26,945 bases of DNA. It comes from Conidiobolus incongruus B7586. Taxonomy: Eukaryota; Entomophthoromycota; Entomophthoromycetes; Entomophthorales; Conidiobolaceae. Below are positions 1-10,466 of the stretch, in pieces. The stretch is from the NCBI GenBank assembly GCA_000697335.1, contig JNEM01006121.1, forward strand, positions 1 to 26,945. Reading direction: 5' to 3'. The stretch's first letter is position 1. Every line of letters begins with the position of its first letter. The position numbers were made by a program, and so were the translations under genes. The notes below the pieces were generated by a model. That model did no database searches, was not told where the DNA came from, and saw only the letters and a list, made by a program, of their open reading frames with translations.

Positions 1-771
1 ATTTTATTATTATTTAATTCATTATCATATCTCTATCTTATTAGTCTATATATATTTTCCTTTTATATCAGTTTATCTATAATTTATCTTTTATCCTAAA
101 ATAAAAAAATATAACAAGGATCTATTTATCAAATATAATCTATCTATTTTATTATCCATTTACCTATTTAATTAGAGGAAATTAACTTTAAGATTTTATC
201 AAAAACTTTTAACAAAACTTTATATAACTATATTCTAATCCTATAACTTATCAATATTCCAATTTGATTTAATATAATTCTGCTAGTTTTTAATATTAAA
301 ATTAATTATTAATAATGAATAATAATCATATTATTATTTAATTATAATAATTCAAATTATAAAATAATGATTTATTTTTTAAAATAATAAATAGCTTAGT
401 TAAATAATTGATATTAATTATTAATTATATTATATCAATAAAATTAATTAATATATATAATCAAATTAGTAAAATAATTATATATAATAAAATATATATA
501 GTTATTTTTGATCATTATTATTTCCAAAAAAGGATATAAAATTGGTTATTCAAAAAATAATAATTAATAAATTATATATTTAATATTTACAAAATAATAA
601 TATAATAATAGATTTAAAATAAAATAATTGAATTGATATTTCGAATATAAGATTGAAGAATTTATTTGATTAAAAGCTGGAAAAAAATAATATGAAATAG
701 AATAAAAGTAAGAAAAAATAAAATGAAAAATTGAGTATTATAAAAATTAAATGTATAAAAGTGAACAAATA
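1..771. other. AT-rich intergenic desert, left end
   Basis: This stretch is almost entirely A and T, with many short ATT/TAA runs and stop codons in all frames. I see no gene, RNA or repeat with clear boundaries. The last bases before the tRNA contain AAAA at 757-760, which reads as TTTT on the minus strand and can serve as the polymerase III stop for the tRNA that follows. Confidence 0.7.
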
Positions 772-843
772 AGCTCTGCCTGAGAATCGAACTCAGATCG
801 CAGGATTCAAAGTCCTGAGTGCTAACCATTACACCAGCGGAGC
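772..843 (-). tRNA. tRNA-Gln (anticodon TTG)
   Basis: A 72-nt cloverleaf reads on the minus strand without an intron. The anticodon stem CAGGA/TCCTG encloses loop CTTTGAA, with anticodon TTG at 808-810. The T arm is CTGAG-TTCGATT-CTCAG, and the D arm holds the A-box sequence TGGTGTAATGG typical of eukaryotic tRNA-Gln. The acceptor stem GCTCCGC/GCAGAGC has one C-A mismatch at pair 5-68, which is unusual but tolerable. A TTTT stop lies 12 bases downstream. It supplies glutamine for CAA codons. Confidence 0.95.
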
Positions 844-1451
844 TTAAAAATTATTTATTTGTTTAATTATATTGATTTTATTTTTCAATCATTAATTCTT
901 AATATTATTTTTCTTGGAATTATAAGATTTTTTATTCAGTATATGCTCTCATTAACACTTTCATAAATTTTTAATTTTTTTCATCTTTCCTAATTATTAA
1001 TTCTCTCATATATCAATTTTCTTTTATGTTTTAAAATCTCATCAATTTTTATATTTAAAATTGATCTTAATTTTGTTTGCAATACTTGATAATCAAAGCC
1101 TATTAAATAATAATAATAAATATGAGTGTTTTTGACTGAAGATACTCTAACTAATCATAATTAAATCTGTAAATTTTAATAAAATTTTAATTTTTGATAA
1201 AAAAGTTATTGACTAATTTTTAAATATTATAAAATATTTGAAAATTTTAAATATTAATAATAATAAAAATAATAATAATAAATTGAAGGATTGAAAAAAA
1301 TTTAGATTGAATATTGTAATTAATTAAATATATTAATTAAGTTTTATACAATTAATGATTGGCATTTGAAAACATTTTAAACGATTTGAAAATATTATAT
1401 ATATGTACTAGAAAATGACCTATCTACAAGTGGGGATTAGATATATATCAT
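844..1451. other. Intergenic spacer, no gene seen
   Basis: AT-rich spacer between the tRNA-Gln gene and the 3' end of dehydrogenase copy A. It holds short AAT repeats near 1256-1282 and would contain the 3' untranslated region of copy A. No open frame or RNA fold stands out. Confidence 0.7.
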
Positions 1452-2680
1452 TTACAAACTGGGAGACAACAAGGGTTGAGTCTTGCGGTGAGTGGCATTC
1501 ACAGTGGATTGAGCGTCCAAACCAGTAAGTAACTTCTGAGGGGGCAATCCTTCGTAACAGATCTGATAAACTCTGGTGAAGAGGGGGAATTCGGAGTTGA
1601 GATTTTGTCCCTTTAAGAAATCGTAAACTTCTTGACTGGTTAAAGTGCCTTGGAGTTTTTGGCCGTTGAGCATTTCCTTCTCGAGCTCTTCGAAACTCTT
1701 GCCAGTGACAACATGAGCTTCGGCAACCTTTCTGTTCCTACCACCGGAGCATGTGGTGATCAAGTCGGCAACGCCGCAGGATTCGAAGAAGGTTTCATTT
1801 TGGACGCCTTTCAAGAACATTTTGGCGAATTTCATCATTTCAGCTAAACCAATGCGGATGATGGCAGCTTTGGTATTATCACCAAGTTTCAAACCGTCAA
1901 CAATACCAGCGGCAATGGCAACAACGTTCTTAAGAGCACCGCAGATCTCGACACCCTCGACGTCAGGAACGATATTGACGAGGAAGTAGGGAGTGTGGAA
2001 GATTTTGGCAAATAATTCACCAGAAGCTCTGGATCTGTAGCCAATAGTGGTTTCACAGAATTTTTCTAAAGCGACCTCGTTAGAGATGTTAGCTCCGGAC
2101 AAGACGCTAACTTCAACACCGAGGTTGGAGGAAATGTACTCGGATGTGAGCTTAATACCGTTGACATCAACTTGAACACCTTTGATCAAGGAGATAGCTC
2201 TGGCGTTGGGAGAGATGTGACCTTTGAGTTGATTACAGCAGTTTTTGATGAACTAGAAAATTCTAGGTTAACCAACAGTTTAAAATATCTGAATAATGAA
2301 TATTTACCTGATGTGGAACGACAAAAACGAGTAAAGTAGCATCCTTAGCAGCTTCCTTAAGATCGGGAACAGCTACAACATTTTCGGGGAGCTTGATACC
2401 GGGCAAGTATTTGACATTTTCATGCTTAGTATTGATGATATTGGTCAACTTTTCACCATTGATCATTTCTTCGTAAACCCACATATTCACCTTGGGTTCG
2501 AAGTCGGTATATTTTAAAACGTTAAAACCAATAATTTTAGCAATAGCGGAACCCCTAATACATCATATTAGTTTTTATATTTATTTGAGGTGATCAATTC
2601 ACTTACCAATTACCGGAGCCGACAATACAAACCTTTTGCTTTTGAATATTAGAGGTAGCTTGAGTACTGAAGTAAGTCAT
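1452..2680 (-). CDS. GPD: NAD-dependent glycerol-3-phosphate dehydrogenase, copy A
   Basis: The enzyme reduces dihydroxyacetone phosphate to glycerol 3-phosphate with NADH in the cytosol, feeding glycerol and glycerolipid synthesis. Exons (minus strand) are 2680-2607, 2554-2308 and 2252-1452, giving 373 residues; the introns are 52 and 55 nt with GT-AG ends. The dinucleotide-binding loop GSGNWG is at residues 21-26, and VVPHQ follows at the end of the Rossmann fold. Lys131 (in SLIKG) and Lys215 (in GALKN) match the family's substrate and catalytic lysines, and GGRNRK holds Arg279-Asn280. Length fits fungal and animal cytosolic enzymes. The start is the first ATG before the binding fold, and there is no long targeting leader. 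A TATA box lies about 95 bp upstream. It is a paralogue of the plus-strand copy at 10467. The family call is secure; which copy is stress-induced cannot be told. Confidence 0.96.
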
Positions 2681-2772
2681 ATTATATGTATGAATATTTT
2701 TTAAGTAGATATTGATTCTTATTAAATAAATTAAAATGATAATTATGAAATCTATTGAGCTTCGTCATACGG

Positions 2773-2780
2773 TATTTATA
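2773..2780 (-). promoter_or_regulatory. Probable TATA box of dehydrogenase copy A
   Basis: TATAAATA reads on the minus strand about 95 bp before the start codon. Copy B has a TATA-like sequence at nearly the same distance. TATA-like strings are common in such AT-rich DNA, so spacing is the main support. Confidence 0.45.
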
Positions 2781-2785
2781 TCCAA

Positions 2786-2940
2786 CATAATTGAGGATGG
2801 AAACAATTTTCGGCATTGTGAGAGAATTGTGATCAGAAAGAGCAATTCAATGTAATCAGTGTTAGATAGTTGGTCTAATCCAATTGTTGAGGTGACACCA
2901 ATTGCTTTTCTAATCTTACATTGTTTCCCTCAATAATGGA
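2786..2940. repeat. Imperfect inverted repeat upstream of dehydrogenase copy A
   Basis: The left edge (CATAATTGAGGATGGAAACAAT) and the right edge (read in reverse complement, CATTATTGAGGGAAACAAT) match apart from a small gap and a few changes. The similarity continues inward around AGAAAGAGCAATT on one side and AGAAAAGCAATT on the other. The whole could fold into a hairpin of about 155 nt. It starts about 105 bp before the start codon, behind the TATA box. It could be a short fold-back element or a promoter structure. No target duplication was recognised. Confidence 0.45.
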
Positions 2941-4633
2941 GGTATTCAATTGGCCATTTTCGATTTAATTCACGTGGATTTGAAATCGAGAAATAGATAA
3001 ATTAAAATATGAACTAAATATTTATCAGATATTTTTAGGTGTAATTTATTCTCTAAGTAACTTATGCTCAACAAATCGTTGTAAGCTTGATATTTTTAAT
3101 CAATTGCAATTTAGGCAATTCACTATCACTTGACAATAATCCCGATACAATTGTGCTCTATTTTTATATTTCATTTAATCAGTTTAACTTGACTGTAGCG
3201 CCACTCTAGTAAGACTCGATTCAATAAATATTATGGTTTAATACAAAATTAATACTATGCAAATGCTCTAATAATTCTCAGATCCGATATATCTTCGTCA
3301 AATCAATATTTCCAATCATTTAGGAAATCCCTCATATCTAGGTGGCGGTCAATATATGATTAAAAATTAATATCAACTTATCTAATACTATAAACAGATT
3401 GTGATCAAGTATCATTCCAAATCATCAAACTGGAACAATTATTAATCTTTGAGCAAAAGTATTTACCAGTTGCTTGTAAATACATATCTTACAAAATCCA
3501 TTAATTTTCATATGATTTGTAATGATATTTTCCAAATCTATTAAATTTTTTTATTACGCTAATTCCAAAAATTACATAATTTAAAGTTTTTCTCTTTAAT
3601 CAAATGTCAATAATTACTATCATATGAAAATTAATGAAAAATCTACATAGATTCCAATATTAAATCATGATATAATTCTACCACTAATTTCTCAGTGGAA
3701 CTTTTTTAAAAACTGCGTATTATTAAAGACATTTTCGGGATTCAATAAAATTTGGTAACAATTTAATTCAAGTGTGGTATAATTGGAAGCGAATGGATCC
3801 GAAATTATTTGGTTACTATAGGGTTTTAGTCTGTTTGGATTTAATTGGCTTGGGTATTTGATATTTTAGCTGTTTTCATATGATAATGAATCGTTAGATT
3901 TATATTAGTTTAATGTCCTAATATATGGATTTTTGTCCAATGGTTGTAATTTTAAAGTTGATGATTTTTTTCAAAATTTTATTTACTTTTTAGGTATTAA
4001 AATCACTATGAACAACACTATAAAAAGCATTCAACTAAAATTATATAAAGAAAATGATTGATTGCTTTTTAGTGAATATGATTGAATATTGCTAATTATA
4101 TAATAATCATTTTTGCAACTAAGATTAAAAATGAACTTAGTGTTAATTTCAATTGAAATATTGATTTATAAGTTTAAATATACCATAACAATGAATTCAA
4201 TAATTATCAAATCTGATCATCTATTGAGTAGAAATTAAAATTTGAAATTTTAATATTAAAAAGATGATGAAATAGAGATTAATATGGATTAATAATGTTG
4301 CAATAATATTTCAAATTATTAATAAAAAAATTAACAATAAAATAGTATATTGTATTCAAAAGAATTTGATTGAAAAGACGTATAGATTGTTTATTGTGAA
4401 ATTTATATTAATGAATATTTTAAAAAAAGATTAGGGAAATTAAAAAAAAAGAATGAATATAGATAAGAGAAATGAAATATTAATAGGTGTAGATTAGGAA
4501 AAATTGCTAAATTTAAAAAACTCTTAGAAATGATTAAAATTATATAAATGGTTAATAAAATATATATTTAGTGAGAAAATTAGGTAAGATGAATCAATTT
4601 CATTTACAATTTAATTTTGATTAACTTAATTAA
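2941..4633. other. Intergenic spacer without a recognised gene
   Basis: This is the spacer between dehydrogenase copy A and tRNA-Asp. Apart from the 18-bp inverted repeat listed separately, it holds patches of modestly raised GC (about 3180-3360 and 3740-3860). None of these supports an open frame, a splice-consistent exon chain or an RNA fold. Confidence 0.6.
3499..3636. repeat. 18-bp perfect inverted repeat pair, possible small fold-back element
   Basis: CATTAATTTTCATATGAT at 3499-3516 is matched exactly in reverse complement at 3619-3636. Weaker complementarity continues on both sides. The structure spans about 140 bp in the spacer between dehydrogenase copy A and tRNA-Asp. A MITE-like element is possible, but no target duplication was confirmed and the arms are AT-rich. 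Confidence 0.4.
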
Positions 4634-4705
4634 TCTTCGGTAGTATAGTGGTGAGTATACCCGCCTGTCACGCGGGTGACCCGGGTTCAATTCCCGGCCG
4701 GAGAG
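4634..4705 (+). tRNA. tRNA-Asp (anticodon GTC)
   Basis: A 72-nt intronless cloverleaf. The acceptor stem is TCTTCGG/CCGGAGA with one T-G pair. The anticodon stem CCCGC/GCGGG carries loop CTGTCAC with anticodon GTC at 4667-4669. The T arm is CCGGG-TTCAATT-CCCGG. The overall sequence closely follows eukaryotic tRNA-Asp. TTTT at 4718-4721 and TTTTT at 4724-4728 are polymerase III stops. Confidence 0.97.
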
Positions 4706-5570
4706 TATTTAACTTTGTTTTCATTTTTAAACTTTGTAATCATTATATTAAATTTTTAAATGTGTTAATATATATCAAGATAATAAAATAATATGGAATT
4801 ATTTTTGATCTTAATATGATGAAATAAAGATTTAAATTACTCTAATGTATTATATCATATATATGGTCTCTCAATTATATTATATCATATTACATTATTG
4901 ATATTTATTTTGAAGCGGGATTAAATATCAAACATTGTCAAAAAAGTAAACATTATACTAAAATGATTTTGATATATTTTCTTACTATCAATTTCATTTT
5001 TTGAAAGATTTTTAGTGTATTACAAAAATATCAAATTTAAAGTTGGAAACCTATTAAGGATATAAAGTGACAAAATTTGGGAATGAAACTATAATTGAAT
5101 CGGACAATTTTCTTTAATAAAGGTAGTTTTTTTTCTATTAAAAATATTTTTATTAAAACATTAATTTTGATCTGATTTTAAAATATAACAAAATATGTTT
5201 TGATTCACAAATTTTATAAAGTTATATATTTTTTGAAATTTGGAATTATTATTTATATATTATACATTGCCTTTTTTTAAAATAAACTATTCTCAGAAAA
5301 ATTATATCTTACATCAATATTATTTCCTAAATTAAATCAATCACGAACTTTAGAATTTAATCCCTTAAAAATCTAAAAATCCAAAAAGTTCTCAATCTCC
5401 TATTAAGCACGTCATATCGTCCAACTTCTCTCAAAAATGAACCATTTGGACAATCTTAACTAACAATCCACCGGCTTAAGAATCAAGCCCCAAATAAGTT
5501 GACCAATAAGTGGTAATTGTCAAAGCCATTTTAATTTAACCAAATCAGATGGGATAGGGGGATTTTGCCA
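4706..5570. other. Intergenic spacer and distal promoter of BRF1
   Basis: AT-rich spacer with no gene seen. GC rises from about 5390 toward BRF1, as expected of a promoter. That part holds a short hairpin GGCTT...AAGCC near 5472-5488 and an AGGGG stress-element-like pentamer at 5556-5560. Confidence 0.5.
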
Positions 5571-5588
5571 CCAGTATTTAAATACTGG
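5571..5588. promoter_or_regulatory. 18-bp perfect palindrome in the BRF1 promoter
   Basis: CCAGTATTTAAATACTGG is its own reverse complement and lies 66 bp before the BRF1 start codon. Its centre TATTTAAATA could also act as a TATA-like element. A dimeric transcription factor could bind such a site; this is inference from symmetry and position. Confidence 0.4.
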
Positions 5589-5653
5589 ATATTGGAAAAG
5601 GACTGCTAAATCATATCATCGCAACAAAAAAGATTTACTAATTAATAATAATA

Positions 5654-7184
5654 ATGACATTAACGAAGAAGTGTTCAAGTTGCGAAAGCGATAATTTAAT
5701 AAGTGATGACGTAGATACTCATCAATTAATTTGTGGGGATTGTGGTCTGGTAAGAAATAATCATAAAAATATCAGATCAAATAATTGAATATTTGAATTA
5801 GGTATTAGAAAACTTAGAAATTGTCCATAATCTAGAATTTCAAGAGACTTCGGTAGGTGGTAAAGTTGTACAGGGAGTTGAGGTCGGTAGAGATCAGAGT
5901 AAATTTTTTCGAGTTTAAATTTTGTTGGTAATTAATATTTAATTAGCGTATTCGTCAATAACATATACGAAAAATCGTAGAGGGATGTATTCCAACGGAG
6001 ACCAAACCAACCAACAAGGTAACTAACATCCAATTCATACTAACATTCATTAACATTCCACAGCCAAATCTCTAGTTCAAAACCTTATCCACACACTCAA
6101 TCTACCAGCATACTTTCAAGATCAAATCCACAACGTTATAAAACTTATAAAACTTAAAAATTTCTTCAGAGGTCGCAGTTTGAATCTAATCGTTGCGGGT
6201 GCTACCTACTTCGTAGTGAGGCAAAATGCTTACGACTGTCTATTGTTGGATTTGGGACATGTTCTTCAGGTAATTGATAACATATGACGATGATATTAAG
6301 CTATTAATTGGGTAATTTAGGTTGACGTCTTCAAACTCGGTCGCTATTATGTCCAAATATCGGAATTACTACTGATCAAACCGAAACCTATCGACCCTTC
6401 TTGGTACATTGTCAGATTCGCCACCAATTTCGGACTCGGCGCCAAGACTTTTAACGTTGTGAAAGATGCTACTAGACTGGTACAGAGAATGAGGTATGAC
6501 TACCTCGAATTCGGCAGACGGCCCGCTGGAATTTCGGGTGCATGTCTCCTACTAGCTGCCAGGATGAATCATTTCCAGAGGAGTGTGGAAGACGCTGCCA
6601 GCCTGGTTAAAGTTGCACCCATTACGATTAAAAGGAGATTGAGGGAATTTGCGATGACTGGAAGTTCGGAATTGACAGTGGACGAATTTAGGGAGTTTTG
6701 GATTCCCAAAAGCGATTTACCCCCAAGTTTCCATATTGATATTAAGGAAGCCAAAATGTTGCCGTCGCCGTCCCCATCGGCTGAAGGTAGTTGTATTGGG
6801 ACGAACTCGTCTCCCGTTTTGGAAGCTATTCAGCCAATTGAAGCCATTTCAACACCTCTCAATTTATCCCAAGATGACGACGCTCTATCCGACAGTGAAC
6901 TCGACAAAGATCTCGTGAACTACATACTAACACCTAGCGAAGTCCAAATCAAAACAGAGATATGGGAACGCGAAAACGAGCAATTTTACCAAACTCAGCA
7001 ACTTAGGCTTTCGCAGCGTAAAACCTCAAATAAAACGGTATCGAGGCGGATCAGGGATTACAACTACGGATTGGAGAGTGCTGAATTGAGTATAGAAAAG
7101 ATATTGAAGACTAAAAATTTGCCTAAGAATGTTGAAAAATATTTTGGAGATGGATTAAAGATCAAAGAATTATTTAAGAGTTAA
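5654..7184 (+). CDS. BRF1: TFIIIB subunit BRF1 (TFIIB-related factor)
   Basis: BRF1 joins TBP and Bdp1 in TFIIIB and recruits RNA polymerase III to tRNA and 5S genes. Exons are 5654-5749, 5802-5898, 5947-6018, 6064-6269 and 6321-7184, giving 444 residues; the introns are 52, 48, 45 and 51 nt. A zinc ribbon is formed by Cys7, Cys10, Cys27 and Cys30. Two cyclin-like repeats follow, about residues 90-160 and 170-280, with FFRGRSLNLIVAG in the first and GRRPAGISGACLLLAARMN (222-240) in the second. Residues about 347-388 (ELDKDLVNYILTPSEV onward) match the BRF1-specific TBP-binding block, which TFIIB lacks, so TFIIB itself is excluded. It is shorter than the roughly 600-residue yeast protein, mostly through short linkers. 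It converges on GET4, with about 150 bp between stops. Exon 3 (5947-6018) is the least certain part. Confidence 0.93.
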
Positions 7185-7334
7185 TTTATATACATTATAT
7201 AATGATTATAATACAATAAAATATTCATGAAATATTAAAACAGTTAATTGAATGCTAGGAATTTTGATGAAAAAAATTCACAATAATTTTAAAAAATAAT
7301 AATAATATTTTTAATTTATTACAACAAACCTCAT

Positions 7335-8499
7335 TTAATCCAATTCGCTAGAACCCTGCAAATTTAAATTGCCAGACCCTCCCATGAGGGGACCGGGACT
7401 GAAGAGGCCAGACATCAAACTCTGTAACAAATTAGGCTGACGATACACTTGAATACCAAAATACAACTCCCCAATCTTTTCAAAGCTGTCGTAAAGTTCC
7501 AAAGCTTTCAAATTACTTTGGAATTCCGACTGTAGTTGCTTATAAAGGTCTGAGCTTGGAGCCTTTTCGAGAAGTTTGACAATGAGTTGGCTTAAGTTGA
7601 TTAATTTGTCAGTTGTGAGATTAAAGCCACCATTGGATGATTTGAATAACTCGGAGTGACTATCCTTCAATAATTTTAAGTACTCGTCGCTGAATTTTTG
7701 GGCGTATTCGACTTGACCCAATTCCAACAACTGTAAAATTTCTCGCGTCATAAAATATCCAAAATCTCTGGGCTGTGTGGAAATACACCACGTGTAAACC
7801 ATCTTTGCGAAGTTAGGGGAGTAATTATCGCCGATAACTAGGTAAGAACTCTCGCTGAGCTTAAAATCACCCTCTAAAACAATTAATAAATGTAAAAATT
7901 TTAAGTATTTGATAATTACCTTTATCGTAAAGATGAGCTAAAAATTCATGAAAAGGTAAGTAGCCCTCTTGATGACTGCCTTTTTGATTGGTCCAACTAC
8001 AGCAATCAATAACATATTAAAATAATCAACGAATCAATTTACCTAATTATTTGATCAATAATCTGCTGTCTAGTTAACTCGCCCTGAGGGAATTTACTAA
8101 TAATATTTATCAAGTTATCTACACTCCCTCCAATTAATTGCACAATTATTCTAAATTATTACAAATATTTACCTATGGAATCTTTACTCACTTCGGTACC
8201 TTGTAACTCGTGAACTTTTAACAAGTATAGGGTTAAATCCGTAACACTAGACCACTGTTTATACTTTAATAATTCATTTATTCCAGTATTCAAAAACTCA
8301 ACAGCTTGATTATAATCTTTCTGAGTCAAAGCCCTAAATAAATTAATAAAAAGTTTAATATGTATAGAAATATTTACCTATTGACAAGAGTTCGAACAAT
8401 TTGGTGAGATTGATAATAGTCTTCGGCCTTTAAACTCAATTCTAACTTTTTTAAAGTTTTTTGTTGTAATATAGATTTTTTGGATGGACGGGAACTCAT
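7335..8499 (-). CDS. GET4: GET4, guided entry of tail-anchored proteins factor
   Basis: Get4 pairs with Get5 and bridges Sgt2 and Get3, passing tail-anchored membrane proteins to Get3 in the cytosol. Exons (minus strand) are 8499-8378, 8333-8173, 8118-8043, 7996-7920 and 7873-7335, giving 324 residues, close to the 312-327 of yeast and human. The protein is an all-helical repeat fold. The family pattern is seen in QSHQIVRTLVNRAL, GYLPFHEFLAHLYDKEGDF, FMTREILQLLELGQ and the C-terminal IGELYFGIQVYRQPN block followed by LLQSLMSGLF. Introns are 44, 54, 46 and 46 nt. The acceptor of intron 2 is uncertain: TAG before 8118 or AG before 8127, which differ by three in-frame codons; TAG was chosen because the other introns end in TAG or CAG. 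The neighbouring dehydrogenase B diverges from it. No membrane segment is seen. Confidence 0.92.
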
Positions 8500-8884
8500 T
8501 TCCAAAGAACTAAATTCAATTGAATAAATTTTTAATTTAATATATATGTATAGATTTACTTGGTTTAATTATTAATTTTATATTGGGTTAGAATTGGATT
8601 ATTCAGTGGATTTATGGAATTTTTGGACTGGGAATTAATAGAAATATAAATTGATTTATTAAATTTTTAAGTTTTATGGGATAATTGGGACGACATCATA
8701 AATTATATTTCCAGGTTTTTTATTTTGGATTTTTAATTTGAGTTAATATTAAAATAAATTTATTGATCATTGAACTATATATTTATATATTGAATTTAAT
8801 ACAATTTAAATTAACAAACTAGTAAAATGTGCTTAAAATATGTCATCAAATACTTTAGTTTCATTACTTTTAATGATTTAATCA
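8500..8884. other. Spacer upstream of GET4
   Basis: AT-rich DNA with the presumed GET4 promoter. No clear TATA box at a sensible distance and no open frame. Nothing else seen. Confidence 0.55.
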
Positions 8885-9350
8885 ATATTGATGGGAAATA
8901 ATCTTGTCAATCACTCAAGAAACTGTGATTATCACACTGAATCTAGAAGTCACATTGGAGAACACCCATTTCCTGAACTGGGTGGTTTTGTTCTTTTCTG
9001 TCACTGAGTCATTCCTATCCTTAAAAACCAGCAATGAAAGCTAATACAAGATTATCAAGTATGAACTAATAAACATATCTCTTTTATCTTCATTTCAAAA
9101 GTATCCAGTCTCTAAGTTTTTCTCATAACCCTCACAAAAGTTTTGAGTTGTGATGATTGTGAGATATTTACTTTACACAAAGAACCCAATTTACAGCAAG
9201 CCATTTTCACCTCATTTGGTGAACCCCATTAATTTCTCTTAGCTCTGTGGTAACCTGTTGTTTACCACTGGCGATTCCCCGTTTAAGCTCTAAAAGTCTA
9301 TCTCCTCCCACAATTATGGACGTCAATATTTAACAATCTTGTACGCGACA
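8885..9350. other. GC-raised non-coding island with hairpins; RNA gene or LTR relic
   Basis: GC is about 36% against roughly 20% around it, yet no frame stays open. Several perfect stems sit close together: CACCCA/TGGGTG (about 8963-8984), CTCACAA/TTGTGAG (9131-9162), TTCACC/GGTGAA (9205-9222) and GTGGTAA/TTACCAC (9247-9268). This suits a structured RNA. Alternatively, it begins TGTCAA at 8905 and ends GCGACA at 9350, a TG...CA element of 446 bp whose 5-bp flanks AATCT and AATTT differ by one base, as an old solo LTR would. The two readings cannot be separated by eye. I do not recognise a known RNA family here. Confidence 0.35.
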
Positions 9351-10466
9351 AATTTGATAAAATTAATTCAAATTTATTAAATTACTTAAATTTGATTCAA
9401 AAGTGAAAATATATTTTTGCAAAGAAAATTGTTCAGAAATATAAATCATAAATTAGATCATTGATTATTGGAGCAAAATTCACATCAGTAAAATCAATAT
9501 CATATTCTAAAATTATAATGTATTATTTAAAAAAATAATTATCAAATATTAAGATGATTTAATAGCATTTAACAATGGCTGAAATTATAAATGTTATTTT
9601 TACTACTGTGTTGATTAGAGCTTGGTGTATTTTGCCTGATTTTAATTGTTATCTACAATTATTTAAATTTTCTTAAATATTCAATTATACACCAAAATAT
9701 AATAATTTTATATTAGAAATGGTTCAATCGATATTATTATTTTGATTATTAGTATATTGGTCAGTGAGTAGTATAAATAAATTTAAACATATTAAATTTT
9801 AAAGTTAAGCGAAAATGTTTTGAATAAATTTCATTATTTCTAATTAATAAATCATATGTGGGATAATTACATCATTATTGAAAATTTGCTTAAGTAGGAG
9901 ACCTTAAAAAGTCGAATCAAGGAAATTGTACGAAGTTTTAACTAACAGAATTGTAAATAATTTTAAGCTAATAATGACTTAAATTTATATCATAAAGTTA
10001 GAATCATTAATTCAAATTATTTTTATCTTTTAAATCTTATAAATTCACTCACTTTGCAATTATTTATTTTTAAAATAAATTTTTTTTTCGGATATTTATA
10101 ACCTATAAAAATCATTTTCAACTTTTTTCAAGTCCAAAAATCCTAATATAAAAATCCTATTCAGGATAGAGTGGCTTAATTACTTTTTTGTAATCTTATC
10201 TATCTAATAATCTCTATCATATAACATGTGGACAAATTCTCAATATTTTTCATAAACTAATAAATTCTTATTTGTCACAGTCCCAAATAACTATCACCAA
10301 TAATCATGCCATTAAAATGTTGATATGAATATGAAATCATAATGGATGGAATGATGACTATAAAAATCATTCAATAGTCCATAAAATCTATTACTTAATA
10401 AAAAAAATATCTTTTTAATCATAATATAAATACTAAATTTTTATAAATATAAATTTAAAAAGAACT
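9351..10466. other. Spacer and promoter of dehydrogenase copy B
   Basis: AT-rich, without a supported gene. A 33-codon frame near 9575 is no more than expected by chance. TATAAAAA at 10359-10366, about 100 bp before the start codon of copy B, is a plausible TATA box at a spacing like that of copy A. Confidence 0.5.
10359..10366 (+). promoter_or_regulatory. Probable TATA box of dehydrogenase copy B
   Basis: TATAAAAA lies about 100 bp upstream of the start codon, matching the spacing of the TATA-like element of copy A. A second TATAAATA at 10442-10449 is too near the start codon to be the core promoter. Confidence 0.4.

Noticed and set aside
1650-1989. Plus-strand open frames opposite dehydrogenase copy A
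   Set aside because: They are antisense shadows of the conserved coding exon on the minus strand.
5654-7184. Calling this gene TFIIB (SUA7) instead of BRF1
   Set aside because: The acidic block followed by LTPSEVQIKTEIWERENEQFY after the cyclin repeats is the BRF1-specific TBP-binding region, which TFIIB does not have.
9575-9676. 33-codon ATG frame upstream of dehydrogenase copy B
   Set aside because: Too short and without motif; frames of this size occur by chance throughout the window.
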